A stretch of 64,000 nt of DNA from Enteractinococcus helveticum (GCF_020742345.1 NZ_DYXC01000072.1:62001-126000); one strand, 5' to 3'; counted from the stretch's first letter, positions 55,214-64,000 are shown. Notes: generated by a model from the letters alone, not told the origin. Made by a program: numbers and translations.

Positions 55214-55981
55214 ATGACCAGAATCTTGGATGTGTTGGATAGGGTTGCGACGTCGTCGGCAGCAAATATGGTGGGCACGGCCTGGCGGGGCATGTTGAAT
55301 CTGGTGGCGCCCAATCCGTGCTCGTTGTGCGTGTGGTCCGATGCGGTGCTGCATCAGTTATGTGAAGCGTGTGCAAAATTGTTGAAAGAACAGGCGAAAC
55401 AAATTTTCCAAGCTCAGGATTTCGCCGATGCGCTGCCTTTGGATTTGATAACTGGACAGCCGCTACCGGTGTTTGCAGCATCATTTTACACGCCAGAGAT
55501 GGCCAAGGTGCTGCTGAAATTCAAAGACCACCAGCACATCAAGATTGCCGGATTTCTGCGCCCTATCGTCTATCGAACACTGCAGTACGCCAGTGATATG
55601 TTGGGCTATTCCTATTATCGGCTCGTGCCGATTCCTGCATCGGGAGCCAGCATGAGAAAACGTGGATATAACCCGGTACTCACAATGCTGCCTCGTCAGC
55701 TCCCGCCCACATTAAACCTCGATGCCGGGGTCTTGAAAACCCGCTGGCACCTGCTGAATCGAGCGGCACATCACGGGACGGGTATTCAAAGTCGCAGAGA
55801 GCAATCTCGCAAGAAATTTCGTGTTGCTACACGCCATGCGGAACCAGCAGAACCGGTGATTCTGATCGATGATGTCCTCACGACGGGGGCCACACTGGCC
55901 GCGAGTGCTCGAACGCTGCAGGCACACGGATTTGATGTCGTTGCAGCAGTGGTTTTCTCTGCGGTGATGCCCCGCGGCTAA
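55214..55981 (+). CDS. ComF family phosphoribosyltransferase-like protein
   Basis: Protein of 255 residues. Two Cys pairs near the N-terminus (CSLCVW and CEAC) suggest a zinc site. The C-terminal type-I phosphoribosyltransferase fold has the PRPP loop VILIDDVLTTGAT (about 214-226). ComF proteins take part in DNA uptake in competent bacteria, but no other competence gene is seen here, and its role in Actinobacteria is unclear. Position between lpqB and hpf is the same as Rv3242c. Confidence 0.88.
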   Translation: MTRILDVLDRVATSSAANMVGTAWRGMLNLVAPNPCSLCVWSDAVLHQLCEACAKLLKEQAKQIFQAQDFADALPLDLITGQPLPVFAASFYTPEMAKVLLKFKDHQHIKIAGFLRPIVYRTLQYASDMLGYSYYRLVPIPASGASMRKRGYNPVLTMLPRQLPPTLNLDAGVLKTRWHLLNRAAHHGTGIQSRREQSRKKFRVATRHAEPAEPVILIDDVLTTGATLAASARTLQAHGFDVVAAVVFSAVMPRG

Positions 55982-56044
55982 GCAATAGGTCCCTTAGCGG
56001 TAGGCAGAATTTCCCAAATTTTCAAGGAATCCAGAGACCAAAAC

Positions 56045-56073
56045 TTATCGTGAAGGATTCCAACGGGTAACAT
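56045..56073 (+). promoter_or_regulatory. Candidate promoter of hpf
   Basis: TTATCG (56045-56050) and TAACAT (56068-56073) are 17 bases apart. The resulting ~85-base leader holds GCGGCG (56091-56096) and CGCCGC (56123-56128), able to pair across a 26-base loop. Confidence 0.4.
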
Positions 56074-56163
56074 AATGTGAACCAACCTCGGCGGCGGAGC
56101 AGTTGTTAAACGCTTGTTGTTTCGCCGCTGACTTTATTGCTCTAAGTACACGAGGAGGATTTG

Positions 56164-56841
56164 ATGGCACTTGACATCAATTACCTGGCCCGCGACACAG
56201 ATCTAACCGATGATTTTCGCTCGTACGTCGAAGAAAAGTTCGACAAGATCTCGTCATTGACCGAACAAGCTCAGCGTTTGGAGGTCAAGCTCGTTTCTCG
56301 TGAATCACACACCGGAGCTTCCGGGTTGGTGACTGCAGAGCTTACCCTGCACTCACCACGCAACGTGGTTCGTTCGGAAGCCAACGACAACGACAAACAA
56401 ATCGCCTTTGACCACGCGTTTGCCCGTCTGCAGGAGCGACTGCGTCGACTACGCGAACGTGCCAAAGGCGGTCGCCGTCGTCCGTCGGTTCAAGAAATCA
56501 CCCAAAACTTTTCCCCTGTTCCATCAGACGTTTCCCTGGTTGAAGAAGTCTTGGAACAGCAGGCTGCAGAAGCAAAAGAACAAGCAGCACAAGAACGTTT
56601 AGAGCAAAACGGCGACATTCCAGTAACCATCCGGCGCAAGGTCTTTCCGACCCAAAAGATGAATCTGGATGATGCCATCGACAACATGGAGCTGGTCGGA
56701 CACGACTTCTACCTGTTTATTGATGAAGAAACAGGACTGCCATCGGTAGCGTACCGTCGTCGTGGTTGGTCTTATGGTGTCATTGCCATGGGCAATGAAG
56801 AATCAGAAACCACACGCGAATATCGCCAAGCAGAAGCCTAA
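56164..56841 (+). CDS. hpf: Long-form ribosome hibernation promoting factor (HPF/RaiA)
   Basis: Protein of 225 residues that binds the decoding centre and joins 70S ribosomes into inactive dimers in stationary phase. The N-terminal S30AE domain (about 1-100) has the conserved basic helix RLQERLRRLRERAKGG. A linker leads to the C-terminal dimerisation domain (about 165-220; MNLDDAIDNMELVGHDFYLF). The two-domain length marks the long form. ATG 56164 is chosen with GAGGAGG 5 bases upstream; a TTG just before it is only the codon in the spacer. Followed by a strong hairpin. Confidence 0.95.
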   Translation: MALDINYLARDTDLTDDFRSYVEEKFDKISSLTEQAQRLEVKLVSRESHTGASGLVTAELTLHSPRNVVRSEANDNDKQIAFDHAFARLQERLRRLRERAKGGRRRPSVQEITQNFSPVPSDVSLVEEVLEQQAAEAKEQAAQERLEQNGDIPVTIRRKVFPTQKMNLDDAIDNMELVGHDFYLFIDEETGLPSVAYRRRGWSYGVIAMGNEESETTREYRQAEA

Positions 56842-56856
56842 AGCTGAATGCTAAAA

Positions 56857-56888
56857 ATGATGCCCCACTGTTTTCGGTGGGGCATCAT
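56857..56888 (+). terminator. Hairpin terminator after hpf
   Basis: A perfect 12-bp stem with an 8-base loop starts 16 bases after the hpf stop. There is no T-tract after it, so termination may be incomplete or Rho-assisted. Confidence 0.65.
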
Positions 56889-56890
56889 GT

Positions 56891-56921
56891 ATGCCAGAGG
56901 CATGTGGATTTGGTATCCACA
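56891..56921. promoter_or_regulatory. Two overlapping inverted repeats upstream of secA
   Basis: ATGCC-AGA-GGCAT (56891-56903) is followed directly by TGTGGAT-5-ATCCACA (56903-56921), the latter also containing a near-DnaA nonamer. They lie about 75-105 bases before the secA start. Possible operator; unproven. Confidence 0.3.
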
Positions 56922-56995
56922 AAGCTGGGCAACGTAGACTGTCAAGAGTATGCGGTAGCCCCGCTAGAGAATAAGATTTCGGGAGTACAAGACAC

Positions 56996-59743
56996 GTGGC
57001 ATCATTTATTGAACGGATTCTGCGAACCGGTGAGAAACGGATCCTCAAACGCTTGCGCCATTATGCGGACGCTGTCAACGCTGTGGAAGAGGACTTCAAA
57101 GCACTCAGTGACGCCGAATTGCGTGCCGAAACAGACTCGTTCAAAGCCCAGATAGCCGACGGTGTCACCCTCGATACGTTACTACCAGAAGCCTTCGCAA
57201 CAGTACGCGAAGCCGCTTCTCGGACGATCGGGTTACGTCACTTCGATGTTCAGCTCATGGGTGGTGCAGCACTGCACGAAGGCTTGATAGCCGAAATGAA
57301 GACTGGTGAAGGTAAAACACTGGTAGCTACTGCACCGGCCTATTTGAATGCCTTGTCTGGGGACCCCGTACACATTGTGACGGTCAATGACTATCTGGCC
57401 GAATATCAATCCGAACTGATGGGGCGTATTTTCCGATTCCTGGGCATGTCAACGGGCGTCATTTCTTCCGGTCAGTCACCGTCGGAACGTAAAGCGCAGT
57501 ACGACGCCGACATCACCTATGGGACCAATAATGAATTTGGTTTCGACTACCTTCGCGACAATATGGTCATGAATATGACCGATATGGTTCAACGTGGCCA
57601 TGGCTTTGCGATCGTGGACGAGATCGACTCGATCCTCATTGACGAGGCCCGTACCCCGCTGATTATCTCTGGTCCTGCGCAGGGCGACGTATCCGGGTGG
57701 TACTCGCAATTTGCTGCGCTGGCTCCGCGTCTGAAGCTCGATGTGGACTACGAAATCGACGAAAAGAAGCGCACCGTGTCGGTTTTGGAACACGGCATCG
57801 ACAAAGTTGAAGACTGGTTGGGCATCGACAATCTTTATGAGTCGGCCAATACGCCACTGATTGGTCATCTCAATAACGCGATTCGTGCAAAGGAACTTTT
57901 CCTACGCGGTCGCGAATATGAAATTATTGACGGCGAAGTCCGGATTGTTGATGAACATACCGGGCGTATGTTGCCCGGACGACGTCTCTCAGATGGCCTG
58001 CACCAGGCCATTGAGGCCAAGGAAAAAGTTAAAGTTCAGGCAGAAAACCAGACTCTGGCTTCCGTCACGTTGCAGAACTATTTCCGTAAGTACAAAAAAC
58101 TCTCGGGTATGACCGGTACGGCTGAAACGGAAGCCGGCGAATTCATGTCGACCTACGAGCTGGGTGTTGTACCAATTCCAACCCACCGTGAGGTACAGCG
58201 AATCGATCAACAAGACCTCGTCTTCAAACATGAAAAAGCCAAGTTTGATGCCGTTGTGAACGACGTCGTTGAACGTCACAAAACCAAACAGCCGATTTTG
58301 ATTGGTACCACCTCGGTTGAAAAATCCGAGTATGTGTCGAAACTGTTGGCCAAAGCAGGCATCCGTCACGAGGTTCTCAACGCGAAGAACTATGCCCGTG
58401 AGGCTGCGATTATTGCCCAAGCAGGCCGACTAGGTGCTGTGACTGTGGCTACGAACATGGCTGGTCGCGGTACGGACATCATCTTGGGTGGTAACGCTGA
58501 GTTCACGGCTGTTGCTGAAATGAACCGCCGGGGTCTGGACCCTGTGGAACATGCTGAAGAATATGAAACCGTTTGGGATGAAGTCTTCGCCAAAGCCCAG
58601 GCAGATAGTGAAGAAGAACGAGAAGCCGTACGAGCAGCCGGTGGACTATACGTGCTGGGTACGGAACGTCACGAATCGCGTCGTATTGATAACCAGCTTC
58701 GTGGTCGTTCTGGTCGCCAGGGTGACCCAGGCGAATCACGGTTTTACCTGTCGATGACCGATGACCTCCTACGACTCTTTAACGCCGGCATGGCCCAACG
58801 CGTCATGAGTATGAGTAACTATCCTGACGATATGCCGCTGGAAGCCAAAATGGTAACGAAGGCAATTGAGCGTGCCCAGGCAACCGTTGAAGAACGCAAC
58901 ACCCAGCAACGCAAGGACCTGTTGAAATACGACCAGGTCATGAACTCCCAACGCGAAGCAATTTATAACGACCGGCGCCAAATTCTTGAAGGCGAAGACT
59001 TAGAATCCCGCGTCTACGAATTCATTGAAAGTTCCATCTCTGACATTGTTGACGAAGCATATCTTGTAGACAGCAATGAAGAAGTTGATGGCGACCGACT
59101 TTGGCAGAATCTCAAAGGACTCTACCCGGTATCGCTGACCCAAGAAGACATCGAATCCGAACTGGGATCGCTATCATCGATCAAACCAGCCGATATAAAA
59201 CGCGAACTGGTCTCGGACGCGAAGGTACTCTACGGCATTCGTGAAGAAGAACTTGGTGAAGAACTCTTACGCGACTTAGAACGTCGGGTACTGCTTGAAA
59301 CTATTGGCCAGAAGTGGCAAGAGCATCTCTACGAGATGGACTATCTCCGTGAAGGTGTGGGACTACGTGCTATGGCACAGCGGGATCCTCTCGTGGAATA
59401 CCAGCGCGAAGGTCACACCATGTTCCAGGCCATGATGCAGGCTATTCGCGAAGAAACTGTTTATAAACTCTTCCATCTGAAGGTTCGCAAACCTGAAGTA
59501 AAAATCGGCTCGAACATGCCCGGTGTTGCTGCTGATTTCTCCCAGATTGCCAATGTTGGTGCTCAACGCCAGCAACCACTCCAATACTCCGGACCCTCTG
59601 CGTCAACGCCAGGTACGGCCACTACGCAGACCCGCGCAGCTGATGGTCAACGGGTCAAGACCGCGCAGAAGTCACGTGCAGAGCGAAAGGCAGAAGAGCG
59701 CGAAGCTCGTAAAGCCGCAAAGAAGGCTCGTCGGGAGGCCTAA
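56996..59743 (+). CDS. secA: Preprotein translocase ATPase SecA
   Basis: Essential motor of the Sec pathway, 915 residues, driving unfolded proteins through SecYEG. Walker A GEGKT (104-108), the DEAD-like motif VDEIDSILIDEARTPL, the preprotein-binding domain and the second motor half with TNMAGRGTDI and GRSGRQGDPGES are intact. The C-terminal helical scaffold is present. It ends in a highly charged Lys/Arg/Glu tail and lacks the usual zinc-binding Cys motif, as is common for actinobacterial SecA1. GTG 56996 follows GGGAG by 10 bases. Overlaps the convergent Rv3235-family gene by 4 bases. Confidence 0.97.
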   Translation: MASFIERILRTGEKRILKRLRHYADAVNAVEEDFKALSDAELRAETDSFKAQIADGVTLDTLLPEAFATVREAASRTIGLRHFDVQLMGGAALHEGLIAEMKTGEGKTLVATAPAYLNALSGDPVHIVTVNDYLAEYQSELMGRIFRFLGMSTGVISSGQSPSERKAQYDADITYGTNNEFGFDYLRDNMVMNMTDMVQRGHGFAIVDEIDSILIDEARTPLIISGPAQGDVSGWYSQFAALAPRLKLDVDYEIDEKKRTVSVLEHGIDKVEDWLGIDNLYESANTPLIGHLNNAIRAKELFLRGREYEIIDGEVRIVDEHTGRMLPGRRLSDGLHQAIEAKEKVKVQAENQTLASVTLQNYFRKYKKLSGMTGTAETEAGEFMSTYELGVVPIPTHREVQRIDQQDLVFKHEKAKFDAVVNDVVERHKTKQPILIGTTSVEKSEYVSKLLAKAGIRHEVLNAKNYAREAAIIAQAGRLGAVTVATNMAGRGTDIILGGNAEFTAVAEMNRRGLDPVEHAEEYETVWDEVFAKAQADSEEEREAVRAAGGLYVLGTERHESRRIDNQLRGRSGRQGDPGESRFYLSMTDDLLRLFNAGMAQRVMSMSNYPDDMPLEAKMVTKAIERAQATVEERNTQQRKDLLKYDQVMNSQREAIYNDRRQILEGEDLESRVYEFIESSISDIVDEAYLVDSNEEVDGDRLWQNLKGLYPVSLTQEDIESELGSLSSIKPADIKRELVSDAKVLYGIREEELGEELLRDLERRVLLETIGQKWQEHLYEMDYLREGVGLRAMAQRDPLVEYQREGHTMFQAMMQAIREETVYKLFHLKVRKPEVKIGSNMPGVAADFSQIANVGAQRQQPLQYSGPSASTPGTATTQTRAADGQRVKTAQKSRAERKAEEREARKAAKKARREA

Positions 59744-60387
59744 CCGGCTTCAAAAGCGATAACCCTCCAGCGGTCGCGGTGTAATTGTAAGCGCATCGCG
59801 ATCGCTCGAGCACGCTGGCCTACGCGAATAGTTATCGATGCTTCCCATTCTCCATTGGCTTTTGGCGAGGCACGTACCCCAAGGGTTTCAATCGAAGGTA
59901 CTTTCTTTGATCCCTCGTCGCCACGTCGGGTGGCCAAATACTTTTCATTGATGCTGTGTTCGAGCCGCCCCCGGACTTTTTGAAAGAGTTCCAGTTCCAT
60001 CCATGAGCTCAGCTGCATATAGGGACGGATTCCCAATTCGGCTTCAATAAACGCTGCCCCAATGGTCTGAGTCATCTTTTTGATGGAAGCCAATTGCTGA
60101 CGATATCGTCGGTCCGTCGTCTGGGACGAAGGTGTTTTGCGAAGGGGAAATACGTTCGTGAGTTTCTTAGGTTTCAAGAACTTTGATGGCTCATACTCGT
60201 CCACCGGATCCATAGGCGCCTCGCCTAACCGAGCCACCTGCCGAACATCCGTGGCCAACAGGCCTGAGACGGGCGCGATGTGCAACTGCTGTTGTGGTAC
60301 GGGTCGTAAGTGTGACGGGCTCGGGACGGCGCTTGGAGTGTGACCTGATTCTTCAGGAACGGATTGCTCATGAAGTGCGGTAGACAT
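59740..60387 (-). CDS. Rv3235 family protein
   Basis: Protein of 215 residues found near secA in many Actinobacteria. A variable, Pro/Ser-rich N-terminal half (about 1-95) precedes a conserved region: an amphipathic helix around TIGAAFIEAELGIRPYMQL, then a strand pair WEASITIRVGQRARAIAMRLQLHRDRWRV, quoted only as landmarks. No enzymatic motif or membrane segment. Function unknown. It follows the LysM gene by 38 bases and probably shares its transcript. Confidence 0.78.
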   Translation of the reverse strand: MSTALHEQSVPEESGHTPSAVPSPSHLRPVPQQQLHIAPVSGLLATDVRQVARLGEAPMDPVDEYEPSKFLKPKKLTNVFPLRKTPSSQTTDRRYRQQLASIKKMTQTIGAAFIEAELGIRPYMQLSSWMELELFQKVRGRLEHSINEKYLATRRGDEGSKKVPSIETLGVRASPKANGEWEASITIRVGQRARAIAMRLQLHRDRWRVIAFEAG

Positions 60388-60425
60388 GCTTATTTCCTCT
60401 TTCCAGTGTGAGAATGATCGATTGT

Positions 60426-61436
60426 TTACTCGGTGAATGGCGGAATCTCGAGAAGGGTTCCCGGTTGTAATGTGTGTGGATCGTCACCCAGGAGTTGATA
60501 GTTGTGCTCCCACCACTGTCTCCAGCGACGATCGATCTGATACAGGGTCGCATCTGCACCAAGTTCGTAATGGGCAATGTCCCACAGGCAATCTCCTGCT
60601 TTGACCACGAATGTTTCGGTTTGTGTGGTGTTGCTGCTAGGTCGTGGTGTTGACAAATGCGGAGCCACAGGAACTGGCTGCGGTGTGTAAGTGTGTGATT
60701 GGTGATTCTTCGGCTCTTTGTCTGACGCCTCTGGGTGGGAATGGAGAGACTCCACCGGGATAGTTGAGGTCTGGCGCGGCGTTGGGACGATTTGTGCTTC
60801 GTCACTGGCAATAGCAGAGGGACTGGGTGACACTTCGACGTGGCTTGTCTCTCGAGGCTTGGGTGTCAGGGCAGGCTCTGTCGCACTCGGCGTGGAGTCC
60901 TGGATGGGGGCTGTCAGTGCGCTCGAATCAGGAGACGGGCTCGAAGATTTGATACCAGCTTGGTCTTCCTCTGCGAGGCGGTTTGTTTCGGTAGGGGTTG
61001 CTACGTACGGCATAAATCCTTCTTGTTGTGAAGTGCTAGGTGTCTCTATTGCAGTGCTGTCATCTTCTGGGGCTGCAACCGCTTGGGAAGAAAGTGCCAG
61101 CTGTGCGCCGAGTACAGAAATGAGGATGCGACGAAGAAACTTCGGCGTGAAGAGTTCAGACCAGTATGTAAGTGCAGCACGTCGAGTCTTAACCCCGATT
61201 ATGTATGTCATGGCTGCGAGTAGGTAGATCATCCAGACAGCGGCTAGAGCTGCGCCAATCAGACCGCACAGTAAGGCGATCCAGTATTCCAAGGTATGAA
61301 GAGAGGAAGCTGCGGGCTGTGATTTCCAGGATTGACTCATCCACCACAGTAGCGGTCCAGATATCACTCCAAGAATCGCTAACAAGATGTCTTCTATGCC
61401 AGCTCGATGCATCTCGTTCGTCGTATCGATCGTCAT
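60426..61436 (-). CDS. Membrane-anchored LysM domain protein
   Basis: Envelope protein of about 336 residues. Three hydrophobic segments lie at about 17-35, 52-80 and 105-125. A Ser/Thr/Pro-rich, probably disordered region follows (about 125-270). A C-terminal LysM-like domain (about 283-335; FVVKAGDCLWDIAHYEL) probably binds peptidoglycan. ATG 61436 is chosen with AGGAG 6 bases upstream; the frame is open to 61502 but lacks a ribosome site. Its neighbour is the Rv3235-family gene, then secA tail-to-tail. Confidence 0.83.
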   Translation of the reverse strand: MTIDTTNEMHRAGIEDILLAILGVISGPLLWWMSQSWKSQPAASSLHTLEYWIALLCGLIGAALAAVWMIYLLAAMTYIIGVKTRRAALTYWSELFTPKFLRRILISVLGAQLALSSQAVAAPEDDSTAIETPSTSQQEGFMPYVATPTETNRLAEEDQAGIKSSSPSPDSSALTAPIQDSTPSATEPALTPKPRETSHVEVSPSPSAIASDEAQIVPTPRQTSTIPVESLHSHPEASDKEPKNHQSHTYTPQPVPVAPHLSTPRPSSNTTQTETFVVKAGDCLWDIAHYELGADATLYQIDRRWRQWWEHNYQLLGDDPHTLQPGTLLEIPPFTE

Positions 61437-61646
61437 ACTGTCTCCTGAAACGGTGGTGCCGAAGATGACAGTAGTTTGACAGAGCCTCTGTTTGAATGTC
61501 AACGGATAATTTTTATCATGTTAGATATCGTTTGATTCACTTTGATTGATTAGACGGAATTTGTCCACACAGATTTTTCGGATTCGTTGGTGGTTAACGT
61601 GCGGTCAACCCGTGAATTCAAGTGGATCTGGTTTTAGGGTGAACTC

Positions 61647-62219
61647 ATGCGATGGAATGATTTATTTGCTGATCTCGAAGCTCAGCTGCAGTTCGGTCAC
61701 TGGGAAGCTGTTGAACAAGATGCTGCAGAGCTGACTCGGGGCTTATGGGCTGAGCTGACCTTAATGGATCGCCTACGTGGGGCATTGGGTGAACAAGTAC
61801 GGATGGTTCTGGCGGATGGGCGGAGTCAAGTCATTGATCTCAGATCCGTTGGGCCCGCCTGGGTCGGTGGTATTGACGAGACAAGTTCAGTCATCATCGT
61901 GCGGGACGCCATCCGGGGGATTGACACGAATTTGAAACGAGCTGTCGTGCCATCTCGACCCATGCGTGCTGGCCCGAGCGTGCTTGCTATTTACCGCACA
62001 TTGGCGCGACGTCGAGAACCGGTGCAAGTTGTCTCACGGCAGGGCGCAATGTTAGCTGAAGGAACGATCGACCGTGTCGGGAAAGATCATCTCGACATTG
62101 CGATACATGCACGTGATGAGTTTCGGCGTTCATCAGTGGTACAGGGATGGCGAATTATCCCAACCGACGCGATTCAACTCGTCAGGGCTTCGCCCATGGG
62201 GCTTGAAGATATAGTGTGA
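61647..62219 (+). CDS. Conserved actinobacterial protein of unknown function
   Basis: Protein of 190 residues; I do not recognise a named family. The N-terminal third is helical and acidic (WNDLFADLEAQLQFG, then LWAELTLMDRLRG). The remainder alternates strands and loops with ARRREPVQVVSRQG and GTIDRVGKDHLDIAIH, resembling small beta-barrel folds. No signal peptide or membrane helix. AGGG lies 9 bases before the ATG. It ends 14 bases before the convergent HTH gene. The 210-base gap before it is AT-rich and holds a TTGACA/TGTCAA inverted pair at 61476-61502. Confidence 0.7.
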   Translation: MRWNDLFADLEAQLQFGHWEAVEQDAAELTRGLWAELTLMDRLRGALGEQVRMVLADGRSQVIDLRSVGPAWVGGIDETSSVIIVRDAIRGIDTNLKRAVVPSRPMRAGPSVLAIYRTLARRREPVQVVSRQGAMLAEGTIDRVGKDHLDIAIHARDEFRRSSVVQGWRIIPTDAIQLVRASPMGLEDIV

Positions 62220-62233
62220 CGGGCTGGAAACAT

Positions 62234-62455
62234 CTACTGATGCTGGTCGGTGTGTTGTTCTTCCGCTACGCGTTGGCGCTGTTCTTCGTGGAGTTCTTCG
62301 ATGAATTGCTCAAACTTCTGGGAATCAACGCGCCACTGACCGCGACCACCGATCTGGAAAGCTTCAAGTTCTCCTTTGAGCACCATGTTACGTACGGCGG
62401 CGGCTGAGATCTGGAGTTCTTCTGCAACATCCGTCAGGGTCATAAAGCGGGCCAT
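62234..62455 (-). CDS. Small HTH protein of excisionase/BldC-like (MerR-type) family
   Basis: DNA-binding protein of 73 residues. A winged helix-turn-helix covers about 5-55: MTLTDVAEELQIS, AAVRNMVLKGEL, AFQIGGRGQWRVDSQ. A charged coiled tail follows. Similar proteins include AlpA-type phage excisionases and the Streptomyces regulator BldC; the lack of integrase or phage genes favours the regulator reading. Divergent from the SAF-domain gene across about 205 bases. Confidence 0.82.
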   Translation of the reverse strand: MARFMTLTDVAEELQISAAAVRNMVLKGELEAFQIGGRGQWRVDSQKFEQFIEELHEEQRQRVAEEQHTDQHQ

Positions 62456-62660
62456 TGCAGCTCCTGTATCGGTAAATTTGGGGATCTTTGATGATTTTAG
62501 AATACGTGAGATGCTGAATGTTCACAAGTGATGAGATATGCGTTAGCCTGACCGTGAATCGTCTCTCTGAGAGTTCCTCCGAATATAGGACGATCAACCC
62601 TTATATTCTGTTATGCGATTTGCCACAGTAGATGACTGTAACCGCCCGTGAGGAAGACCC

Positions 62661-63299
62661 ATGAACGATAAAATCGTAGAAGCCCCACGTATCCGCACCC
62701 CCGGATGGCGCGATCCACGCTTGATCGTGGGCGTTATTCTTGTCGTCCTTTCAGTCGCCGGGGTTGTGGCGTTGATGCAAGCTGCAGACTCTCGGCAGGG
62801 CTATTGGGCAGCGTCGGTCGATGTCGTTCCGGGAGTCAAAGTGAAACCTGAGGACTTCCATGTCGTTCAAGCCAGCATGTCTGAGGCCTCGGATATATAC
62901 TGGTCGGCCGAACAAGATCTGCCTTCGGAATTTTATGTCGCCTCAACAATCTTGCAAGGTGAGTTCCTAGCCCAGCGACAAGTCAATGAAGCTGACCCAG
63001 GCGGACGACAGCAAGTGGGGATTCGAATTTCGGAGGATATGCCGGCCTCGGTTACCACCGGTTCACGAGCCGATGTGTGGGTTGCACTTGCCGATTCAGA
63101 TGGTCGAGGCTTTGAGGAACCACACAAACTCATTAGCAGTGCAGAAGTTGTGGATATTGATGACAACACATCCACATTTGCTGCCGCAGACACCACGACT
63201 GTGTACTTGATGCTGTCGCAGGATGCTTTACCCGGGGTGTTAGATGCACAGGCCAATGGGGCTAAGATTTCGCTGGTACCGTCCATTTCGGGAGATTGA
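62661..63299 (+). CDS. SAF/CpaB-like membrane protein
   Basis: Protein of 212 residues with one membrane helix (about 23-42) and an external SAF domain (about 50-110) followed by a CpaB-like beta-rich part (about 115-205). CpaB-type proteins belong to Flp/Tad pilus assembly systems. GAGGAAG lies just before the ATG. A CpaE-like gene begins 6 bases after its stop, supporting a pilus or secretion role, but the ATPase and pilin genes lie outside the window. Confidence 0.75.
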   Translation: MNDKIVEAPRIRTPGWRDPRLIVGVILVVLSVAGVVALMQAADSRQGYWAASVDVVPGVKVKPEDFHVVQASMSEASDIYWSAEQDLPSEFYVASTILQGEFLAQRQVNEADPGGRQQVGIRISEDMPASVTTGSRADVWVALADSDGRGFEEPHKLISSAEVVDIDDNTSTFAAADTTTVYLMLSQDALPGVLDAQANGAKISLVPSISGD

Positions 63300-63305
63300 T
63301 TTGAA

Positions 63306-64000
63306 ATGGCAGTTCTCAATGTTGCTACCACGATCAACCCGCGTTTTGATCATGTCACCCCGATTGAGTCCACGCGCTCGGATGTGACGATTACCCACCG
63401 ATGTCATGCCTTTGCAGAGCTGATGGCGGTGGCCCGGTCGGGGCTGGTGGATATTGTCTTGGTGGCAGATGATTTAGACCTGGTGACTTTGGAGACCCTG
63501 CAACAACTGAGCAACATCGATGACAGAGCTCCTAAGTTGGCTGCCATTAGCGACGTCGTTGACGATCGTCAACGATTAACCGAACTAGGTATTCCCGTCG
63601 TCTCACCACAGTTGTCGGGTGCTGAACTCGTCGCGTGGCTAGAAAGTGTTGACGCTCACCAGGTGGTTCCAGAACCTCAAGGCGACTCGTCATTGAGCCA
63701 GGAAGATTCGCAAGTCCTTGCAGAACTCGATCCCAATGCCACACCCTCGCGGCGTCGTGGTCGCCGTGCAAGGCCATATGACCCAACCAAGGATCTCCCC
63801 GAAAATCCAGTCGCTTATACGCTAGCTGCCAATGCCGGCATGGGATCGGATATTTCTGAGATGGACGTGGTGAATAATGGGGGAGCATCCAGTGAAAGCG
63901 ACAGCCTGGATTACGTCGATTTTGGATCTGCGCAGCATGCTGAACAGACCCCTGTTGTTGACGCGGACGAAGTCGAAGAGCCAACTGTCCAATCAGGTAA
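63306..64000 (+). CDS. CpaE/ParA-like protein, N-terminal part (cut by window edge)
   Basis: Open frame from ATG 63306 running off the window; about 231 residues visible. Residues 1-120 look like a degenerate receiver-type domain (VDIVLVADDLDLVTLETL, PKLAAISDVVDD, LGIPVVSPQLSGAELVAWL), as in CpaE/TadZ proteins. An Asp/Glu/Ser-rich linker follows. The expected ParA-like ATPase domain would lie beyond the edge, so the call is inferred from the N-terminus and from the CpaB-like neighbour. Confidence 0.65.
   Translation, partial: MAVLNVATTINPRFDHVTPIESTRSDVTITHRCHAFAELMAVARSGLVDIVLVADDLDLVTLETLQQLSNIDDRAPKLAAISDVVDDRQRLTELGIPVVSPQLSGAELVAWLESVDAHQVVPEPQGDSSLSQEDSQVLAELDPNATPSRRRGRRARPYDPTKDLPENPVAYTLAANAGMGSDISEMDVVNNGGASSESDSLDYVDFGSAQHAEQTPVVDADEVEEPTVQSG

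Noticed and set aside
62234..62455. Excisionase as a sign of a prophage or integrated element
   Set aside because: No integrase, attachment repeats or phage genes are visible, and the protein fits a BldC-like regulator equally well.

Overview
The window is a stretch of actinobacterial chromosome. The MtrA-MtrB-LpqB two-component locus, an AdnA-AdnB helicase-nuclease pair, UvrD2, NudC, a UPF0182 protein, a DUF222/HNH protein and an HspR-type HAIR operator together point to Actinomycetota. Protein likeness and the moderate GC content (mid-50s percent by eye) suggest Micrococcales, perhaps a Micrococcaceae relative. The genus cannot be fixed from the sequence alone. Genes are dense, many overlap by 1-8 bases, and GTG/TTG starts are common. 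I see no insertion sequence, phage, CRISPR array or rRNA.

Layout. 1-887: end of a gas-vesicle cluster (GvpF/L). 1061-3613: a ClpC-type unfoldase behind one good and one weaker HAIR operator. 3842-5127: a membrane protein and YtrA-type GntR regulator with twin operators around their promoter. 5179-10502: an oligopeptide ABC importer (binding protein, two permeases, fused double ATPase). 10751-24018: a DNA-repair and nucleotide block (DEDDh exonuclease, AdnA, AdnB, a kinase-like phosphotransferase, NudC, UvrD2, a ThiF/E1-like protein). 24163-33634: a small metallopeptidase, an Rv3195-like protein, an RND exporter, a Lon-like PDZ protease and a UPF0182 membrane protein. Gene order from 11600 to 33634 follows the mycobacterial Rv3202c-Rv3193c neighbourhood with insertions. 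33709-33782: initiator tRNA.

34114-42795: HtrA protease, PIG-L deacetylase, a single protein joining an ECF sigma factor to an RskA-type membrane anti-sigma factor, TrmL, a J-domain protein, then cysteine desulfurase, MnmA, chorismate mutase and a methionine-synthase-like protein ending at a strong terminator. 43217-45337: DUF222/HNH protein. 45360-50830: five tightly overlapping genes (membrane protein, DUF4129, DUF4350, MoxR, DUF58). 51039-61436: mtrA-mtrB-lpqB-comF-hpf-secA, an Rv3235-family protein and a LysM protein, again in mycobacterial order. 61647-64000: an unknown protein, a BldC/AlpA-like HTH protein, and the start of a CpaB/CpaE-like pair cut by the window edge.

The most unusual item is the sigma/anti-sigma fusion at 36247-37620. 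Next are the HAIR control of a ClpC-type (not ClpB-type) chaperone, the E1-like protein resembling azoline-cyclodehydratase partners, the acidic-tailed phosphotransferase beside AdnAB, and the twin GntR operators.
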